A stretch of 64,000 nucleotides of DNA, taken from the NCBI RefSeq assembly GCF_041081105.1, contig NZ_CP163528.1:310001-374000 (forward strand). Direction: 5' to 3'. Positions 20,366-30,119 of this stretch are shown here, one piece after another (position 1 is the stretch's first letter; every line of letters starts with the position of its first letter). The DNA comes from Promicromonospora sp. Populi. GTDB lineage: Bacteria > Actinomycetota > Actinomycetes > Actinomycetales > Cellulomonadaceae. A program made the translations under genes and the position numbers. Under the pieces are notes generated by a model. It saw nothing but the letters and a program-made list of their open reading frames with translations. It had not been told where the DNA came from and searched no databases.

Positions 20366-20750
20366 CAGGCCGGGTTAACAGGCCGGGTAACTGGCACGTG
20401 GACGCGCCGAGCGGAAGCCGGGCGGCTGGCGCTCGCCCGGCTGGTCCAGCGTAGTAGAGATGTAAAGCGGTCCGTTCGGTGCGTCACGTGGTCTTCACAC
20501 ATCCAAGAACTCGCCTTGCCCCGCCGGATCGGCCCCCCGGCAGGCCTGACGGGGGCTGCTGTGCCGCGGCTCAGAGCCAGCTACTCCGACATTCCACGCC
20601 ACGCCGGACATGAATTCACTCCACTTGCTCTTTACCTCTTTGACCTGCGCATTGAGGGTCGGTGGGCAGTTCTCCCCGTGGTTTTTCCGAGTGCGGTGGT
20701 GGAAAGTGGAGTAGCGTGGAGTGTGCGGGAGTGAAAGGAGGTGCTGGCCG
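20366..20750. other. Divergent intergenic region between moxR and mraZ
   Basis: About 385 nt without a gene. The left end carries the 13-nt tandem repeat (20366-20391) before moxR. The right end carries four MraZ boxes and the mraZ ribosome-binding site. In between I see more A/T than in the genes, for example near 20610-20645, where mraZ-operon promoter elements probably lie (a TTGACC at 20640). I could not fix a matching -10. Confidence 0.6.
20696..20730 (+). promoter_or_regulatory. MraZ operator: four boxes at exact 10-bp spacing
   Basis: GTGGT (20696), GTGGA (20706), GTGGA (20716) and CGGGA (20726) start exactly 10 bp apart. MraZ is known to bind direct G-rich repeats one helical turn apart just upstream of its own gene. 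These end 20 nt before the mraZ start, which fits autoregulation of the dcw operon. Confidence 0.8.
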
Positions 20751-21221
20751 ATGACTGCAGGTGCGGAAGGTTTCGCGGGTCTGGGCCTGCTCCTCGGCAC
20801 GTACACCCCGAAGCTCGACGAGAAGGGCCGCCTGATCCTTCCCGCCAAGTTCCGGGGGCGCCTGTCCAGCGGTCTGGTCATGACCAAAGGGCAGGAGCGG
20901 TGCCTGTTCCTACTCCCGATGGACGAGTTTCAGCAGATCTACACCCAGATCCGGCAGGCGCCGGTGACGAGCAAGGCAGCGCGGGACTACACGCGAAACT
21001 TCCTGGCGGGAGCTAGCGACGAAGTCCCGGACAAGCAGGGCCGGGTCTCCATCCCGACACACCTGCGCGAGTACGCCGGCCTGGATCGCGAAGTCGTAGT
21101 GATCGGGGTCGGGACCCGCGTGGAGGTGTGGGACACGCAGGCCTGGGCCACATATCAGGAACTGACCGAGCCCGACTACATCGATCAGGCCGAGGAGATC
21201 TTCCCCGGTCTGAGCTTCTAG
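20751..21221 (+). CDS. mraZ: Transcriptional regulator MraZ
   Basis: A 156-residue protein with the double AbrB-like fold of Mra[20 protein letters not shown] in the first half, [18 protein letters not shown] in the second, and [12 protein letters not shown] between. MraZ forms a ring, binds repeated boxes in its own promoter and represses the dcw cluster. The start at ATG 20751 is set by a perfect AAAGGAGGTG 6 nt upstream. It adds a short [12 protein letters not shown] leader before the family's usual first residues. First gene of the dcw cluster. Confidence 0.95.
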   Translation: MTAGAEGFAGLGLLLGTYTPKLDEKGRLILPAKFRGRLSSGLVMTKGQERCLFLLPMDEFQQIYTQIRQAPVTSKAARDYTRNFLAGASDEVPDKQGRVSIPTHLREYAGLDREVVVIGVGTRVEVWDTQAWATYQELTEPDYIDQAEEIFPGLSF

Positions 21222-21427
21222 ACAGCCTTCCAGGAAAGAGCGAGGGCAGGGCGAGCAACGGCCGTACGGCCAGGCCTCCTCCCGCAGGATCCGGCGCACT
21301 TCCCCGCCGCCGGAACCGTGCGGAGGGAGACCTGACCGGACGGCCGGCCTCGCAGGTCAGGGCAGTTCCGGCAGGGCAGCAGTACCAGGCAGCACCAGCA
21401 GGGCACGACGCAGGAGAGGAGACACCG

Positions 21428-22471
21428 ATGAACGCGACCGACAACCGTCCCGGCACCAGCAGCGACGCCGCCGACCGCCACCTCCCGGTGCTGCTCCAGC
21501 GGTGCGTCGACCTGCTCGCACCGGCGCTCACCGAGCCCGGCTCGGTCCTCGTGGACTGCACGCTCGGCATGGGCGGGCACACCGAGGCCGTGCTGGAGCA
21601 GATCCCGACGGCCCGCGTCATCGGCATCGACCGGGACCCGCAGGCCCTCGCTCTCGCGGGCGCCCGGCTGGCTCGGTTCGGCGACCGGTTCACGCCCGTG
21701 CACGCGGTGTACGACGAGATCGTCGAGGTGGTCGACGAGCACGCCGGCGGCGCCGTCCAGGGTGTGCTCATGGACCTCGGGGTGTCCTCGCTGCAGCTCG
21801 ACGAGGCTGATCGCGGCTTCGCGTACGCGCAGGACGCGCCGCTCGACATGCGCATGGACTCCACACAGGACCTGACCGCGGCCGACGTGCTCAACACGTA
21901 CGACGAGCGCGACCTCGCGCGGATCCTGCGGGAGTACGGCGAGGAGCGGTTCGCCTCCAGGATCGCGAAGAACATCGTGCGCCGTCGGGCGGAGCGGGAG
22001 TGGGACCGCAGCGGCGAGCTCGTCGAGCTGCTGCGCGCCGCCATCCCCGCGGCCACCCGTAAGACGGGCGGTCACCCGGCCAAGCGCACCTTCCAGGCCC
22101 TACGGATCGAGGTGAACGGTGAGCTCGAGGTTCTGGAGCGCGCCGTGCCCGCCGCGATCGAGGCGCTCGCGGTCGGTGGCCGGATCGTCGTGGAGTCGTA
22201 CCAGTCGCTGGAGGACCGGATAGTCAAGCGCGCGATAGCGCAGGGTACGACGTCGTCCGCGCCGTCCGGCCTGCCCGTCGAGCCCGAGACCCACCGGCCC
22301 TATCTCGAGGCGCTCACCCGGGGCGCGGAGGAAGCCGACGCCGAGGAGCTGGAGCGCAACCCGCGCTCGGCCTCGGTCCGGCTCCGCGCCGCCCGGCGTC
22401 TGCGCCCCACACCTGAACACCTGCGCAACCGCACTGCCACGCACCACACAGCGAAGGAGGACCGCCGATGA
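21428..22471 (+). CDS. rsmH: 16S rRNA (cytosine1402-N4)-methyltransferase
   Basis: RsmH (MraW) methylates N4 of C1402 in the 16S rRNA decoding centre using SAM. The 347-residue protein shows [16 protein letters not shown]-binding [15 protein letters not shown], the acidic [28 protein letters not shown], and [18 protein letters not shown] with the conserved tail [12 protein letters not shown] in the form [21 protein letters not shown] 21428 follows an AGGAGAGGAG. The upstream 206 nt after mraZ contain no gene. Its stop overlaps the ftsL start (ATGA). Confidence 0.95.
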   Translation: MNATDNRPGTSSDAADRHLPVLLQRCVDLLAPALTEPGSVLVDCTLGMGGHTEAVLEQIPTARVIGIDRDPQALALAGARLARFGDRFTPVHAVYDEIVEVVDEHAGGAVQGVLMDLGVSSLQLDEADRGFAYAQDAPLDMRMDSTQDLTAADVLNTYDERDLARILREYGEERFASRIAKNIVRRRAEREWDRSGELVELLRAAIPAATRKTGGHPAKRTFQALRIEVNGELEVLERAVPAAIEALAVGGRIVVESYQSLEDRIVKRAIAQGTTSSAPSGLPVEPETHRPYLEALTRGAEEADAEELERNPRSASVRLRAARRLRPTPEHLRNRTATHHTAKEDRR

Positions 22472-22896
22472 GTGCCACCACTGCCGCGACGGCCCGCGCC
22501 GCCCGTCCGGCCGAGCTGCCCCGCACCCGCCGGGCGCCGCTCACCGCCATCTCCGGGGGTGCCGCCCAGGGCGGCCGCCGCCTGGATGCCGTTCGCGCGC
22601 CGCTGCACGCGAAGAGCCGGGTGCCCTTCTTCGTGCTGTGCGCGACCCTGATGATCGTGTCGCTCGTGGCGGTGCTCGTGCTGAACACCACCCTGGCCCG
22701 CGGTTCCTACGAGATGTCCAGGCTGCAGGGTGAGGTCGCGCAGACCGCCCAGGACGTGCAGGGGCTCCGGGAGGACCTGAGCGCGGCCGAGACGGGCCTG
22801 GACGACAAGGCCCGCGGCCTCGGCATGGTGCCGGCAGAGAACCCGACGATGATCAGTGTCCTGACCGGCAAGGTGGTGGAGGGGACCGGCCAGTGA
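22468..22896 (+). CDS. ftsL: FtsL-like bitopic cell-division protein
   Basis: A 142-residue protein in the ftsL position between rsmH and ftsI. It has a basic, alanine-rich cytoplasmic N-terminus (about 48 residues), one transmembrane helix ([21 protein letters not shown]), then a short extracytoplasmic coiled-coil-like segment ([19 protein letters not shown]...). FtsL, FtsB and FtsQ form the trimer that activates FtsW/FtsI. Sequence conservation is poor, so the call rests on topology, size and position. It overlaps both neighbours by 4 nt. Confidence 0.75.
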   Translation: MSATTAATARAARPAELPRTRRAPLTAISGGAAQGGRRLDAVRAPLHAKSRVPFFVLCATLMIVSLVAVLVLNTTLARGSYEMSRLQGEVAQTAQDVQGLREDLSAAETGLDDKARGLGMVPAENPTMISVLTGKVVEGTGQ

Positions 22897-25031
22897 CCCG
22901 GCCGACGTCGGACCCGGGTCGGCAGCGCGCCCCAGCGGGGCGTGCTGCCGGCCCGCGTTCTGCGCAGCCGCGTGCCGCGCAGCCGCGCCGGGCGCAGCCC
23001 GGCGGGACCTCGAAGCCTCAGCCCAGGAAGCCACAGGCCAAGGCCGAGCCCAAGAAGGCCCAGCCCAAGGCCCAGCCCAAGAAGCCGCAGGCCACGGCGC
23101 AGTCCAAGAAGCCTCAGCCCAAGAGGCCTCAAGCCAAAGCCCAGCCGAAGAAGGCCCAGCCGCGTGCGACCAGCACCCGGCTGGGCCTTCAGGCGCCCGA
23201 GTCCGCCCGGCGGGGGACGGGCCAGCCTCGCCCCGCCCGGTCCCGGGTGGCGCGACCGCTGCCGCCCCGGCCGGGCCGGCCGGAGATGCGGCAGCGCTGG
23301 CTCGTCGGCATCGCGGCCGTGGTGGTGCTGATCTTCCTGGTCCGGCTGTTCCACGTGCAGCTCGTCGAGGGCCCGAGCCTTGCCGAGCGGGCTCAGGCGG
23401 AGCGCACCGCGACCGCGGTGACGCCGGCGCACCGGGGTGACATCACGGATGCGAACGGGGTGATGCTCGCAACCTCGGTGGACCGCTACACGGTGGTCGG
23501 CGACCCGGTGGCGATCGAGGACTTCCGGGGCACGGCCCGGGGGGTGGACGCGGACGGCGAGATGATCGAGGACGGCGCCCTGGGCATCGCCCAGCTGCTC
23601 GCGCCGCTCCTCGACGTGCCGAAGAACGAGCTCGCGGCCCAGCTCGTGGGCGACTCCCGCTACGAGGTGCTCGCGCGGAACGTCGTGCCGGAGGTGCAGC
23701 GCGCCATCGCCGGCCTGGAGATCCGCGCCTACGTCCGGACCGACCTCACCTCCCGGCGTACCTACCCCTCGGGTTCGGTGGCGGGTTCGCTGGTCGGCTT
23801 CGTGGACGACCAGCAGATCGGGCGGGGCGGCATCGAGGCGGCGTACGACGACCTGCTGTCGGGCACGGCCGGCTCGGACACGTACGAGCGCAGCCTCGAC
23901 GGCCTGCGCATCCCGGCCGCGGGGCAGGAGTCGGTCCCGGCGGTGCCGGGGGACAACGTCCAGCTCTCGCTGGTGCACGACATCCAGTGGAAGGCGCAGG
24001 ACGCGATCGACGAGGCGCAGAGCGAGACCGGGGCGGAGTACGGAATCGCGATCGTGCAGGACATCCGGACGGGTGAGATCGTCGCGCTCGCGGACTCGGG
24101 CGCGGTGGACCCGAACGACCGGTCGACGGCGGCCGTCGCCGGCGGTTCGCGCGCCGTGCAGGCCATCTTCGACCCGGGCTCCACGGGCAAGGTGATCACG
24201 ATGGCCGCGGCGCTGGAGGGCGGCTACTGGACGCCGGAGAGCCAGTTCAGCGTGCCCTACGCGTACACGACCCCGAACGGGCAGACGTTCCACGACTCGC
24301 ACGAGCACCCGGTCCAGCGGCTCACCCTGACGGGCATCCTCGCGCAGTCGTCCAACACGGGGACGGTCCAGGCCGGCGAGAGCATCCCGATCCAGACCCG
24401 GCAGGACTTCCTGGAGAGGTTCGGGTTCGGGCAGCCGACCGGCCTGGGCCTGCCGGGTGAGTCCATCGGCCTCATGCCGCCCGCCGACGTCGCCGACTGG
24501 GACGGGCGCACGCAGTACACGGTGATGTTCGGGCAGGGCCTGTCCGTCAACGCCATGCAGGCGACCAGCGTCTACTCGACGGTGGCGAACGGTGGCGTGC
24601 GGATGACGCCGACGCTCTTCAAGGGCTCGACGAGCCCGGACGGCACGGAGACGCCGGCCGAGCGCGAGTCGGGGGAGCGGGTGATCTCGGAGGACACCGC
24701 CGACACCCTCCTGCGGATGATGGAGACCGTGACCGAGGACGGCGGTACGGGTGTCAACGCCGTGGTGCCGGGCTACCGGGTGGCGGGCAAGACCGGTACC
24801 GCGCAGATGCCGGCCGGCAACGGCTGGACGTACATGGCGTCGTTCATCGGTGTCGCACCGGCCGACGACCCCCGGTACACCGTCGCCGTGTTCCTCAAGA
24901 GCCCGCAGAGCTCGATCTTCGGCGGCGACGTCGCCGCCCCGGTGTTCAGCGACATCATGGGGTTCACGTTGCAGAAGATGGACGTGCCGCCGAGCACCAC
25001 CGAGCAGGAGCCGCTCGCGACCGAGTGGTGA
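22893..25031 (+). CDS. ftsI: Septal peptidoglycan transpeptidase (class B PBP)
   Basis: FtsI cross-links septal peptidoglycan with FtsW. The 712-residue protein has an unusual 130-residue cytoplasmic N-terminus rich in Lys/Pro/Gln/Ala, one transmembrane helix (WLVGIAAVVVLIFLVRLF), the PBP dimerisation domain (HRGDITDANGVMLATSVD) and the transpeptidase domain. The catalytic motifs are S430-T-G-K (DPGSTGKV), S486-S-N (AQSSNTG) and K633-T-G (VAGKTGTAQ). GTG start overlapping ftsL by 4 nt. It is the last gene before the cluster is interrupted; murE would normally follow directly. Confidence 0.95.
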   Translation: MTRPTSDPGRQRAPAGRAAGPRSAQPRAAQPRRAQPGGTSKPQPRKPQAKAEPKKAQPKAQPKKPQATAQSKKPQPKRPQAKAQPKKAQPRATSTRLGLQAPESARRGTGQPRPARSRVARPLPPRPGRPEMRQRWLVGIAAVVVLIFLVRLFHVQLVEGPSLAERAQAERTATAVTPAHRGDITDANGVMLATSVDRYTVVGDPVAIEDFRGTARGVDADGEMIEDGALGIAQLLAPLLDVPKNELAAQLVGDSRYEVLARNVVPEVQRAIAGLEIRAYVRTDLTSRRTYPSGSVAGSLVGFVDDQQIGRGGIEAAYDDLLSGTAGSDTYERSLDGLRIPAAGQESVPAVPGDNVQLSLVHDIQWKAQDAIDEAQSETGAEYGIAIVQDIRTGEIVALADSGAVDPNDRSTAAVAGGSRAVQAIFDPGSTGKVITMAAALEGGYWTPESQFSVPYAYTTPNGQTFHDSHEHPVQRLTLTGILAQSSNTGTVQAGESIPIQTRQDFLERFGFGQPTGLGLPGESIGLMPPADVADWDGRTQYTVMFGQGLSVNAMQATSVYSTVANGGVRMTPTLFKGSTSPDGTETPAERESGERVISEDTADTLLRMMETVTEDGGTGVNAVVPGYRVAGKTGTAQMPAGNGWTYMASFIGVAPADDPRYTVAVFLKSPQSSIFGGDVAAPVFSDIMGFTLQKMDVPPSTTEQEPLATEW
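23009..23167 (+). repeat. Low-complexity KPQ/KAQP repeat region within ftsI
   Basis: Degenerate tandem repeats of about 15 nt (AAGAAGGCCCAGCCC and variants) encode alternating KKPQ, KAQP and KRPQ units in the cytoplasmic tail of FtsI, roughly residues 40-92. The segment is strongly basic and probably disordered. Confidence 0.8.
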
Positions 25032-25062
25032 CCCGGGTCCGGGTGGTGGGGTCGGCGGGCGG

Positions 25063-25710
25063 TCAGGCGCTCGCGATCCGGACGGTGCTCCCCAGGGTGG
25101 CCGTCAGGATGGACTCGATGGCGAACCCGGTGGCCGCCTCGAGGTCGACGGCCTCCGGGTCGAGCAGCCACTGCAGCTGAAGGCCGTCCATGACGGCGAT
25201 CACCGCGGCGGCGGCCCGCTCGGGCTCGCTCTCCGGCAGGGTCACCTCACGCTCGGCGGCAAGCTGGCGCACGGCCTGGGAGATCTCGCCGCGCAGCACG
25301 GCGAACCGCTCGGCGACCCAGGTCGACGCCGGGTGCCCGTCGGTCACGGACTCACCGGTGAGCACCGCGTACGCCTGCACGATGCCGCGCCGGTCGGCGT
25401 TGAGCCGCGCGGTCGTGACCAGGTGGTGGAACAGGTCGATGCCGCCCGGGATGTGCTTGCCCTCGAGGTGCTGCACGTCCACGCGGTCGCGGTACTCGAG
25501 CACCTCCCACAGCAGCTTGTCCTTGCTGCCGAAGTGGTGCAGCACCCCGGCATGGGTGATGCCGACCTGGGCGGCGACGTCGACGAGCGAGCCCTGGTGA
25601 TAACCCTTGGACCCGAAAACCCGCGTGGCAGCGGCGAGGATCTCCTCCCGGCGCTGGGTGCGGCTGGGCCGCTTGGCCTTCGGGGCAGCCTGCTCGGTCG
25701 CTTCTGACAT
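25063..25710 (-). CDS. TetR family transcriptional regulator
   Basis: A 215-residue regulator with an N-terminal TetR helix-turn-helix (about 18-64: RREEILAAATRVFGSKGY, then VAAQVGITHAGVLHHFGSKDKLL) and an effector-binding C-terminal domain unlike any specific family I can name. It is divergent from the GH3 glucosidase gene, with a perfect 9+9 palindrome between them. TATCGT lies 6 nt before its ATG, so the palindrome would overlap its own -35. Autorepression plus control of the sugar operon is inferred. The ligand is probably a sugar from that pathway. It converges on ftsI with a 31-nt gap. Confidence 0.88.
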   Translation of the reverse strand: MSEATEQAAPKAKRPSRTQRREEILAAATRVFGSKGYHQGSLVDVAAQVGITHAGVLHHFGSKDKLLWEVLEYRDRVDVQHLEGKHIPGGIDLFHHLVTTARLNADRRGIVQAYAVLTGESVTDGHPASTWVAERFAVLRGEISQAVRQLAAEREVTLPESEPERAAAAVIAVMDGLQLQWLLDPEAVDLEAATGFAIESILTATLGSTVRIASA

Positions 25711-25736
25711 GCCCTCACGATACAGAAGTTTGCGGG

Positions 25737-25756
25737 CTTACTTACCAGTAAGTAAG
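25737..25756. promoter_or_regulatory. TetR-type operator
   Basis: Perfect inverted repeat CTTACTTAC-CA-GTAAGTAAG in the 91-nt divergent region between the TetR gene and the GH3 gene. It stands out as A/T-rich in G/C-rich surroundings. Arm length and placement are typical of a TetR-family site controlling both directions. Confidence 0.8.
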
Positions 25757-25801
25757 TGTGGTTGAATGCGGTCAGCCGTCCGACGCTGAACGGAGAAACA
25801 G

Positions 25802-28396
25802 TTGTCATCGCAGGCAATCACCAAGCAAGCCATCGCCCCGGAGCCCGAGCTGCTCCGCCTCCTCGACGAGCTCTCTGCCGAGGAGAAGGTGTCGCTCGTC
25901 GTGGGCGCCGCCATGTGGGCGACCACGGCTGTGCCCCGCCTCGGGCTCGAGCCGGTGGTGATGTCCGACGGCCCCGTCGGGGTACGCGGCCCGAACGGCG
26001 GGACGTCGGCGATGTTCCCCGCCCCGTCGGCGCTCGCGGCCACGTGGGACCTGGACCTGGCGCGGCGTTCGGGCACGCTGTTCGCGGCCGAGGCGCGGCG
26101 CCACGGCGTCGACGTCGTGCTCGCCCCGCAGGTGAACCTGCAGCGCACGCCCGTGGGCGGGCGGCACTTCGAGTGCTACTCCGAGGACCCGCACCTGACG
26201 GCCGAGATCGCGGTGGCGCTCGTCGGCGCCGCGCAGGAGCAAGGCGTCGGTATGTGCGTCAAGCACTACATCGCCAACGACTCCGAGACCGAGCGCACCC
26301 GCTACATCGCGCGCCTGGACGAGCGGACGCTGCGCGAGACCTACCTGGCGCCCTTCGAGCGGCTGGTGCACGAGGTCAACCCCTGGTCCGTCATGGGTGC
26401 CTACAACGGCGTCGACATCGGGGGCGTCTCCGCGCCGATGCTGGAGCACCGGCCCCTGGTGGTCGACCTGCTCAAGGAGGAGCTGGGCTACGACGGCCTG
26501 TTCGTCAGCGACTGGGTGGCCACCCAGTCCGTGGCGCCCGCCGTGCGCGGCGGGCTCGACCTGCAGATGCCCGGTCCGGACGGCCCCTGGGGCGACGGCC
26601 TCCTCGCCGCCGTCCGCTCCGGCGAGGTCGCGCAGGAGGAGCTCGACGACAAGGTGCTGCGCCTGCTGCGCCTGGCCCGCCGCACGGGCCGCCTGGTCCT
26701 CCCCGAGGACGAGGCCTCTGCCGTGGGCGCGAACGGTGCGCCCAGGACAGGACAGGAGTCGGCGGCGGTCACGCCCACGACAACGTCCCAGAGCCTGCTC
26801 CGGGAGCTGGTCGCCCGCTCCGTCGTCGTACTGAAGGACGACGCCGGTCTGGTGCCGCTCGTGCAGGACGTGGCCCGCCCGCTGCGCGTCGCGCTGCTGG
26901 GCCCCGCAGCCGTCGAGCCGTTCTTCCAGGGCGGCGGCTCCTCGTTCGTGCAGCCGGACCGCCTCACCTACCCCGCCGACGAGCTGCGCGCCGCACTGCC
27001 GCAGGGCTCCGAGGTGACGCTGCTCGCAGGCGCCCGCGCGCTGCGCAACCCGCCGGAGCTCGACGTCGACCGGTGCACCGACCCGGTCGCCGGCGGGCCC
27101 GGCCTGCACGTGGCGCTGCTCGCGGCCGACGGCAGCACGCTCGAGGAGTACACGGCCCACGAGTGGACCGGCTGGCTGCACGACGTGCGGCCCGACGCCG
27201 ACACCGTCCGCCTGCGGGCCCAGGTCCGCCTCGACGAGCCGGGCACGCACGAGCTGGGTGTCGGCACCGTCGGTGTGCACAGCGTGCTCGTCGACGACGC
27301 CGAGGTCGCGGCCGGCAGCACCCGCGTGGACGAGGACATCGTGCTCTCCTCGGGGCACAACCACCCGATCGCGAAGGTCGCCACCGCGAGCGGCACCGCC
27401 GTCATGGACGCGACCCTCCAGGTGGTGCACGCCGTGGGCTACGGGCACTTCGTGCGCGCCGCCCTCGTGCACCGGCTGCCCGGTGCGTCGCTCGAGGAGC
27501 AGCTGACCCGCGCGGTCGATGCCGCCGCGGCCGCCGACGTCGCCGTCGTGCTGATCGGTACGACCGCCGAGGTCGAGTCCGAGGGCTACGACCGGCCCGA
27601 CCTGGACCTCCCCGGCAACCAGGACGAGCTCGTGCGCCGCGTGGTGGCGGCCAACCCGCGCACCGTCGTCGTCGTCAACGCCGGGGCGCCCGTGCTGCTG
27701 CCCTGGCTCGACGACGTACCCACCGTCCTGTGGGCCTGGCTGCCCGGGCAGGAGACGGGCACGGCGCTCGCCGACGTGCTGACCGGCGCCACCGAGCCGT
27801 CCGGGCGCCTGCCCTGGACGCTGCCCGCACGCTTCGAGGACGTCCCGGTGCCGCACGCGCGGCCCGTGGCCGGCGTCGTCGACTACACCGAGGGGACCGA
27901 CGTCGGCTACCGGGCCTGGGAGCGCCGGCTTGAGGCCGGCCCCGACGGCGCTGCGCCGTCCGGCCCCGCACCCGCCGCGCCGTTCGGGCACGGCCTGGGC
28001 TGGACCACCTGGGAGTACGAGGACGCAGTCCTCGCCTGGGGAGAGGCGCGCGATGCCCCCAAGACCCTGACCGTCTACGTGACGGTCCGGAACACCGGCC
28101 GCCGCGCGGGCCGCGAGGTGGTACAGGTATATGTCGAGGCACCCGACGGCGGCCCGAGCCGCCCCGTGCGGTGGCTCGGCGGCTTCGCGGTCGCGGACGT
28201 GCCCGCCATGGGCAGCGCCACGGTCCGGGTACCCGTCCCGGCCCGGGCGCTGCAGGTCTGGGACCCGCAGGCCAAGGGCTGGACCACGCCGCCGGGCACC
28301 TACCGGCTGCGTACCGGCAGGTCCGTGGGAGACCTGCGACTGACCAACGAGCTGACAGTCCGACCCGGGGAAGATCCCGGCGCCGGAACCAGGTGA
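25802..28396 (+). CDS. GH3 beta-glucosidase with PA14 and fibronectin III-like domains
   Basis: An 864-residue glycoside hydrolase family 3 enzyme without a signal peptide, so probably cytoplasmic. The N-terminal barrel contains VMSDGPVGVRG, KHYIANDSETER and the nucleophile Asp237 in LFVSDWVAT. The second domain is split by a PA14-like insertion (about 415-550, LHVALLAADGSTLEEYTAHEWTG onward). A fibronectin III-like domain closes the protein. It should release glucose or a related sugar from the non-reducing end of imported beta-linked oligosaccharides, the next genes encoding an importer. It starts at TTG 25802 with GGAGAA upstream. Confidence 0.92.
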   Translation: MSSQAITKQAIAPEPELLRLLDELSAEEKVSLVVGAAMWATTAVPRLGLEPVVMSDGPVGVRGPNGGTSAMFPAPSALAATWDLDLARRSGTLFAAEARRHGVDVVLAPQVNLQRTPVGGRHFECYSEDPHLTAEIAVALVGAAQEQGVGMCVKHYIANDSETERTRYIARLDERTLRETYLAPFERLVHEVNPWSVMGAYNGVDIGGVSAPMLEHRPLVVDLLKEELGYDGLFVSDWVATQSVAPAVRGGLDLQMPGPDGPWGDGLLAAVRSGEVAQEELDDKVLRLLRLARRTGRLVLPEDEASAVGANGAPRTGQESAAVTPTTTSQSLLRELVARSVVVLKDDAGLVPLVQDVARPLRVALLGPAAVEPFFQGGGSSFVQPDRLTYPADELRAALPQGSEVTLLAGARALRNPPELDVDRCTDPVAGGPGLHVALLAADGSTLEEYTAHEWTGWLHDVRPDADTVRLRAQVRLDEPGTHELGVGTVGVHSVLVDDAEVAAGSTRVDEDIVLSSGHNHPIAKVATASGTAVMDATLQVVHAVGYGHFVRAALVHRLPGASLEEQLTRAVDAAAAADVAVVLIGTTAEVESEGYDRPDLDLPGNQDELVRRVVAANPRTVVVVNAGAPVLLPWLDDVPTVLWAWLPGQETGTALADVLTGATEPSGRLPWTLPARFEDVPVPHARPVAGVVDYTEGTDVGYRAWERRLEAGPDGAAPSGPAPAAPFGHGLGWTTWEYEDAVLAWGEARDAPKTLTVYVTVRNTGRRAGREVVQVYVEAPDGGPSRPVRWLGGFAVADVPAMGSATVRVPVPARALQVWDPQAKGWTTPPGTYRLRTGRSVGDLRLTNELTVRPGEDPGAGTR

Positions 28397-28448
28397 TCAC
28401 ACACACCATCCGTCCCGCACCCGTGGGACGCGTGCAAGGAGGCACACC

Positions 28449-30119
28449 GTGAGGATTCAAAAGCACGTCGCCGCGGCCGCAGCCGCGGCAGCCATCGCGC
28501 TGCTGGCCACGGCCTGCAGCGGAGGCGGTGGCGGTAACGAGACGCCTGCCGGTGGCGGGGAGACCCTGACCGTCGGTATGCCGAACGGCGTCCAGACCGA
28601 GAACCACAGCCCGTTCGCGACCGGTTCGTCCGCGCTCTCGCTCGGCTACGCGTTCACGATCTACGAGCCGCTGATGATGCGTAACCAGGCCAACCCGGCC
28701 GAGGAGCCGCTGCCCTGGCTCGCCGACAGCGTGGTCTGGAACGAGGACTTCACCGAGGCGGTCATCACGCCGCACGAGGGCATCACCTGGTCGGACGGCG
28801 AGGAGTTCACCGCCGACGACATCGCGTTCTCGATCCAGCTCCGCCAGGACTTCGAGGCGCTGAACACCGGCGCCCTGCCCTACGACACGGTCGAGACCGA
28901 CGGCAGCACCGTCACCGTCACGTTCACCGCCGGCCAGTTCGTCAACCAGTCCAAGCTGTACGACCTGGTCATGGTGCCGGAGCACATCTGGGCCGACGTC
29001 GAGGACCCGACCACGGACACCAACCCCGACCCCGTGGGTACCGGCCCGTACACGCTGGAGTCCTGGACGCCGCAGGCCGCCACCGTCGTGGCCCGCGACG
29101 ACTACTGGGGCGGCGAGCCCGCCGTCCCGGAGATCCGGTACTCGTCGTACAACGACAACAACGCCCTGACCACGGCCCTGACCACCGGTGAGGCGCAGTG
29201 GGGCTGGACGTTCATCGCCGACTTCGAGAACGTCTACATCGCCCAGGACCCCGAGCACTACAACCAGTTCGCCGCAGGCGCCCTCGGCATCGACGTGCTC
29301 TACCTGAACAACGAGACCAAGCCGTTCAACGACCTGGCCTTCCGGCAGGCGCTGAACATGGTGATCGACCGCCAGGAGCTTGTCGACGTCGCGACGTCCG
29401 GCGTGAACCCCGCGCTGACCAGCGTCACCGGCATGCCGATGCCCGCGGGTGAGCCGTTCCTCGCCGAGGACTACGCCGGCGAGGAGTACGCCGTCGACGT
29501 CGAAGGCGCCCGCACCCTCCTGGAGGACGCCGGCTACACCTGGGACGGCGAGCAGCTCGTCGACCCCGACGGTGAGGACGTCTCCTTCGAGCTGGTCAAC
29601 CCGGCCGGCTGGAACGACTACCTGACCGCGCTCGACCTCATCAAGAACTCGGCCGCCGAGCTCGGCGTCACCGCCACGGTCAACCCCGTCAACCAGGACG
29701 GCTGGTTCGCCGACATCATCCCGCCGGGCGACTTCCAGGCCACCCTGCACTGGACCGACGGCGGCGCCACCCCCTGGGACATGTACGCCGACATCATGGA
29801 CGGCGCGCAGTACGTCGAGGCGGGCCAGCCGGCCACCTGGAACTTCGGCCGGTTCCAGAACGACGACGCCACCGCGGCGCTCGCCGACTACGCTTCCGCG
29901 ACCGACGACGCCACGCGCACCGAGGCGCTCGCCACGATCCAGCAGGTCTTCGTCGAGGAGGTGCCGGGCATCGCCATCTGGACGCGCCCGGCCACCGCGC
30001 AGTACTCGACGCAGAACTACGTGGGCTGGCCCTCCGAGGAGGACCCGTACAACCAGCCGCAGCCCACCGGGGTGCAGGCCGCCCAGATCCTGATGAACCT
30101 CGAGCCCGCGGAAGGCTGA
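28449..30119 (+). CDS. ABC transporter family-5 solute-binding lipoprotein
   Basis: A 556-residue SBP_bac_5 protein. The signal peptide ends in lipobox LLATAC (Cys23), followed by a Gly/Ser linker. Family hallmarks include [37 protein letters not shown] and [15 protein letters not shown]. The family is named for peptides, but some members bind cello- or manno-oligosaccharides, and linkage to a beta-glucosidase makes an oligosaccharide ligand the better guess. GTG start with AAGGAGG 6 nt upstream. Its stop overlaps the next gene's ATG (TGATG). Confidence 0.9.
   Translation: MRIQKHVAAAAAAAAIALLATACSGGGGGNETPAGGGETLTVGMPNGVQTENHSPFATGSSALSLGYAFTIYEPLMMRNQANPAEEPLPWLADSVVWNEDFTEAVITPHEGITWSDGEEFTADDIAFSIQLRQDFEALNTGALPYDTVETDGSTVTVTFTAGQFVNQSKLYDLVMVPEHIWADVEDPTTDTNPDPVGTGPYTLESWTPQAATVVARDDYWGGEPAVPEIRYSSYNDNNALTTALTTGEAQWGWTFIADFENVYIAQDPEHYNQFAAGALGIDVLYLNNETKPFNDLAFRQALNMVIDRQELVDVATSGVNPALTSVTGMPMPAGEPFLAEDYAGEEYAVDVEGARTLLEDAGYTWDGEQLVDPDGEDVSFELVNPAGWNDYLTALDLIKNSAAELGVTATVNPVNQDGWFADIIPPGDFQATLHWTDGGATPWDMYADIMDGAQYVEAGQPATWNFGRFQNDDATAALADYASATDDATRTEALATIQQVFVEEVPGIAIWTRPATAQYSTQNYVGWPSEEDPYNQPQPTGVQAAQILMNLEPAEG

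Noticed and set aside
20590..20635. Additional MraZ-like boxes on the minus strand upstream of moxR
   Set aside because: GTGGA/GTGGC words occur, but without the 10-bp phasing seen at 20696-20730.
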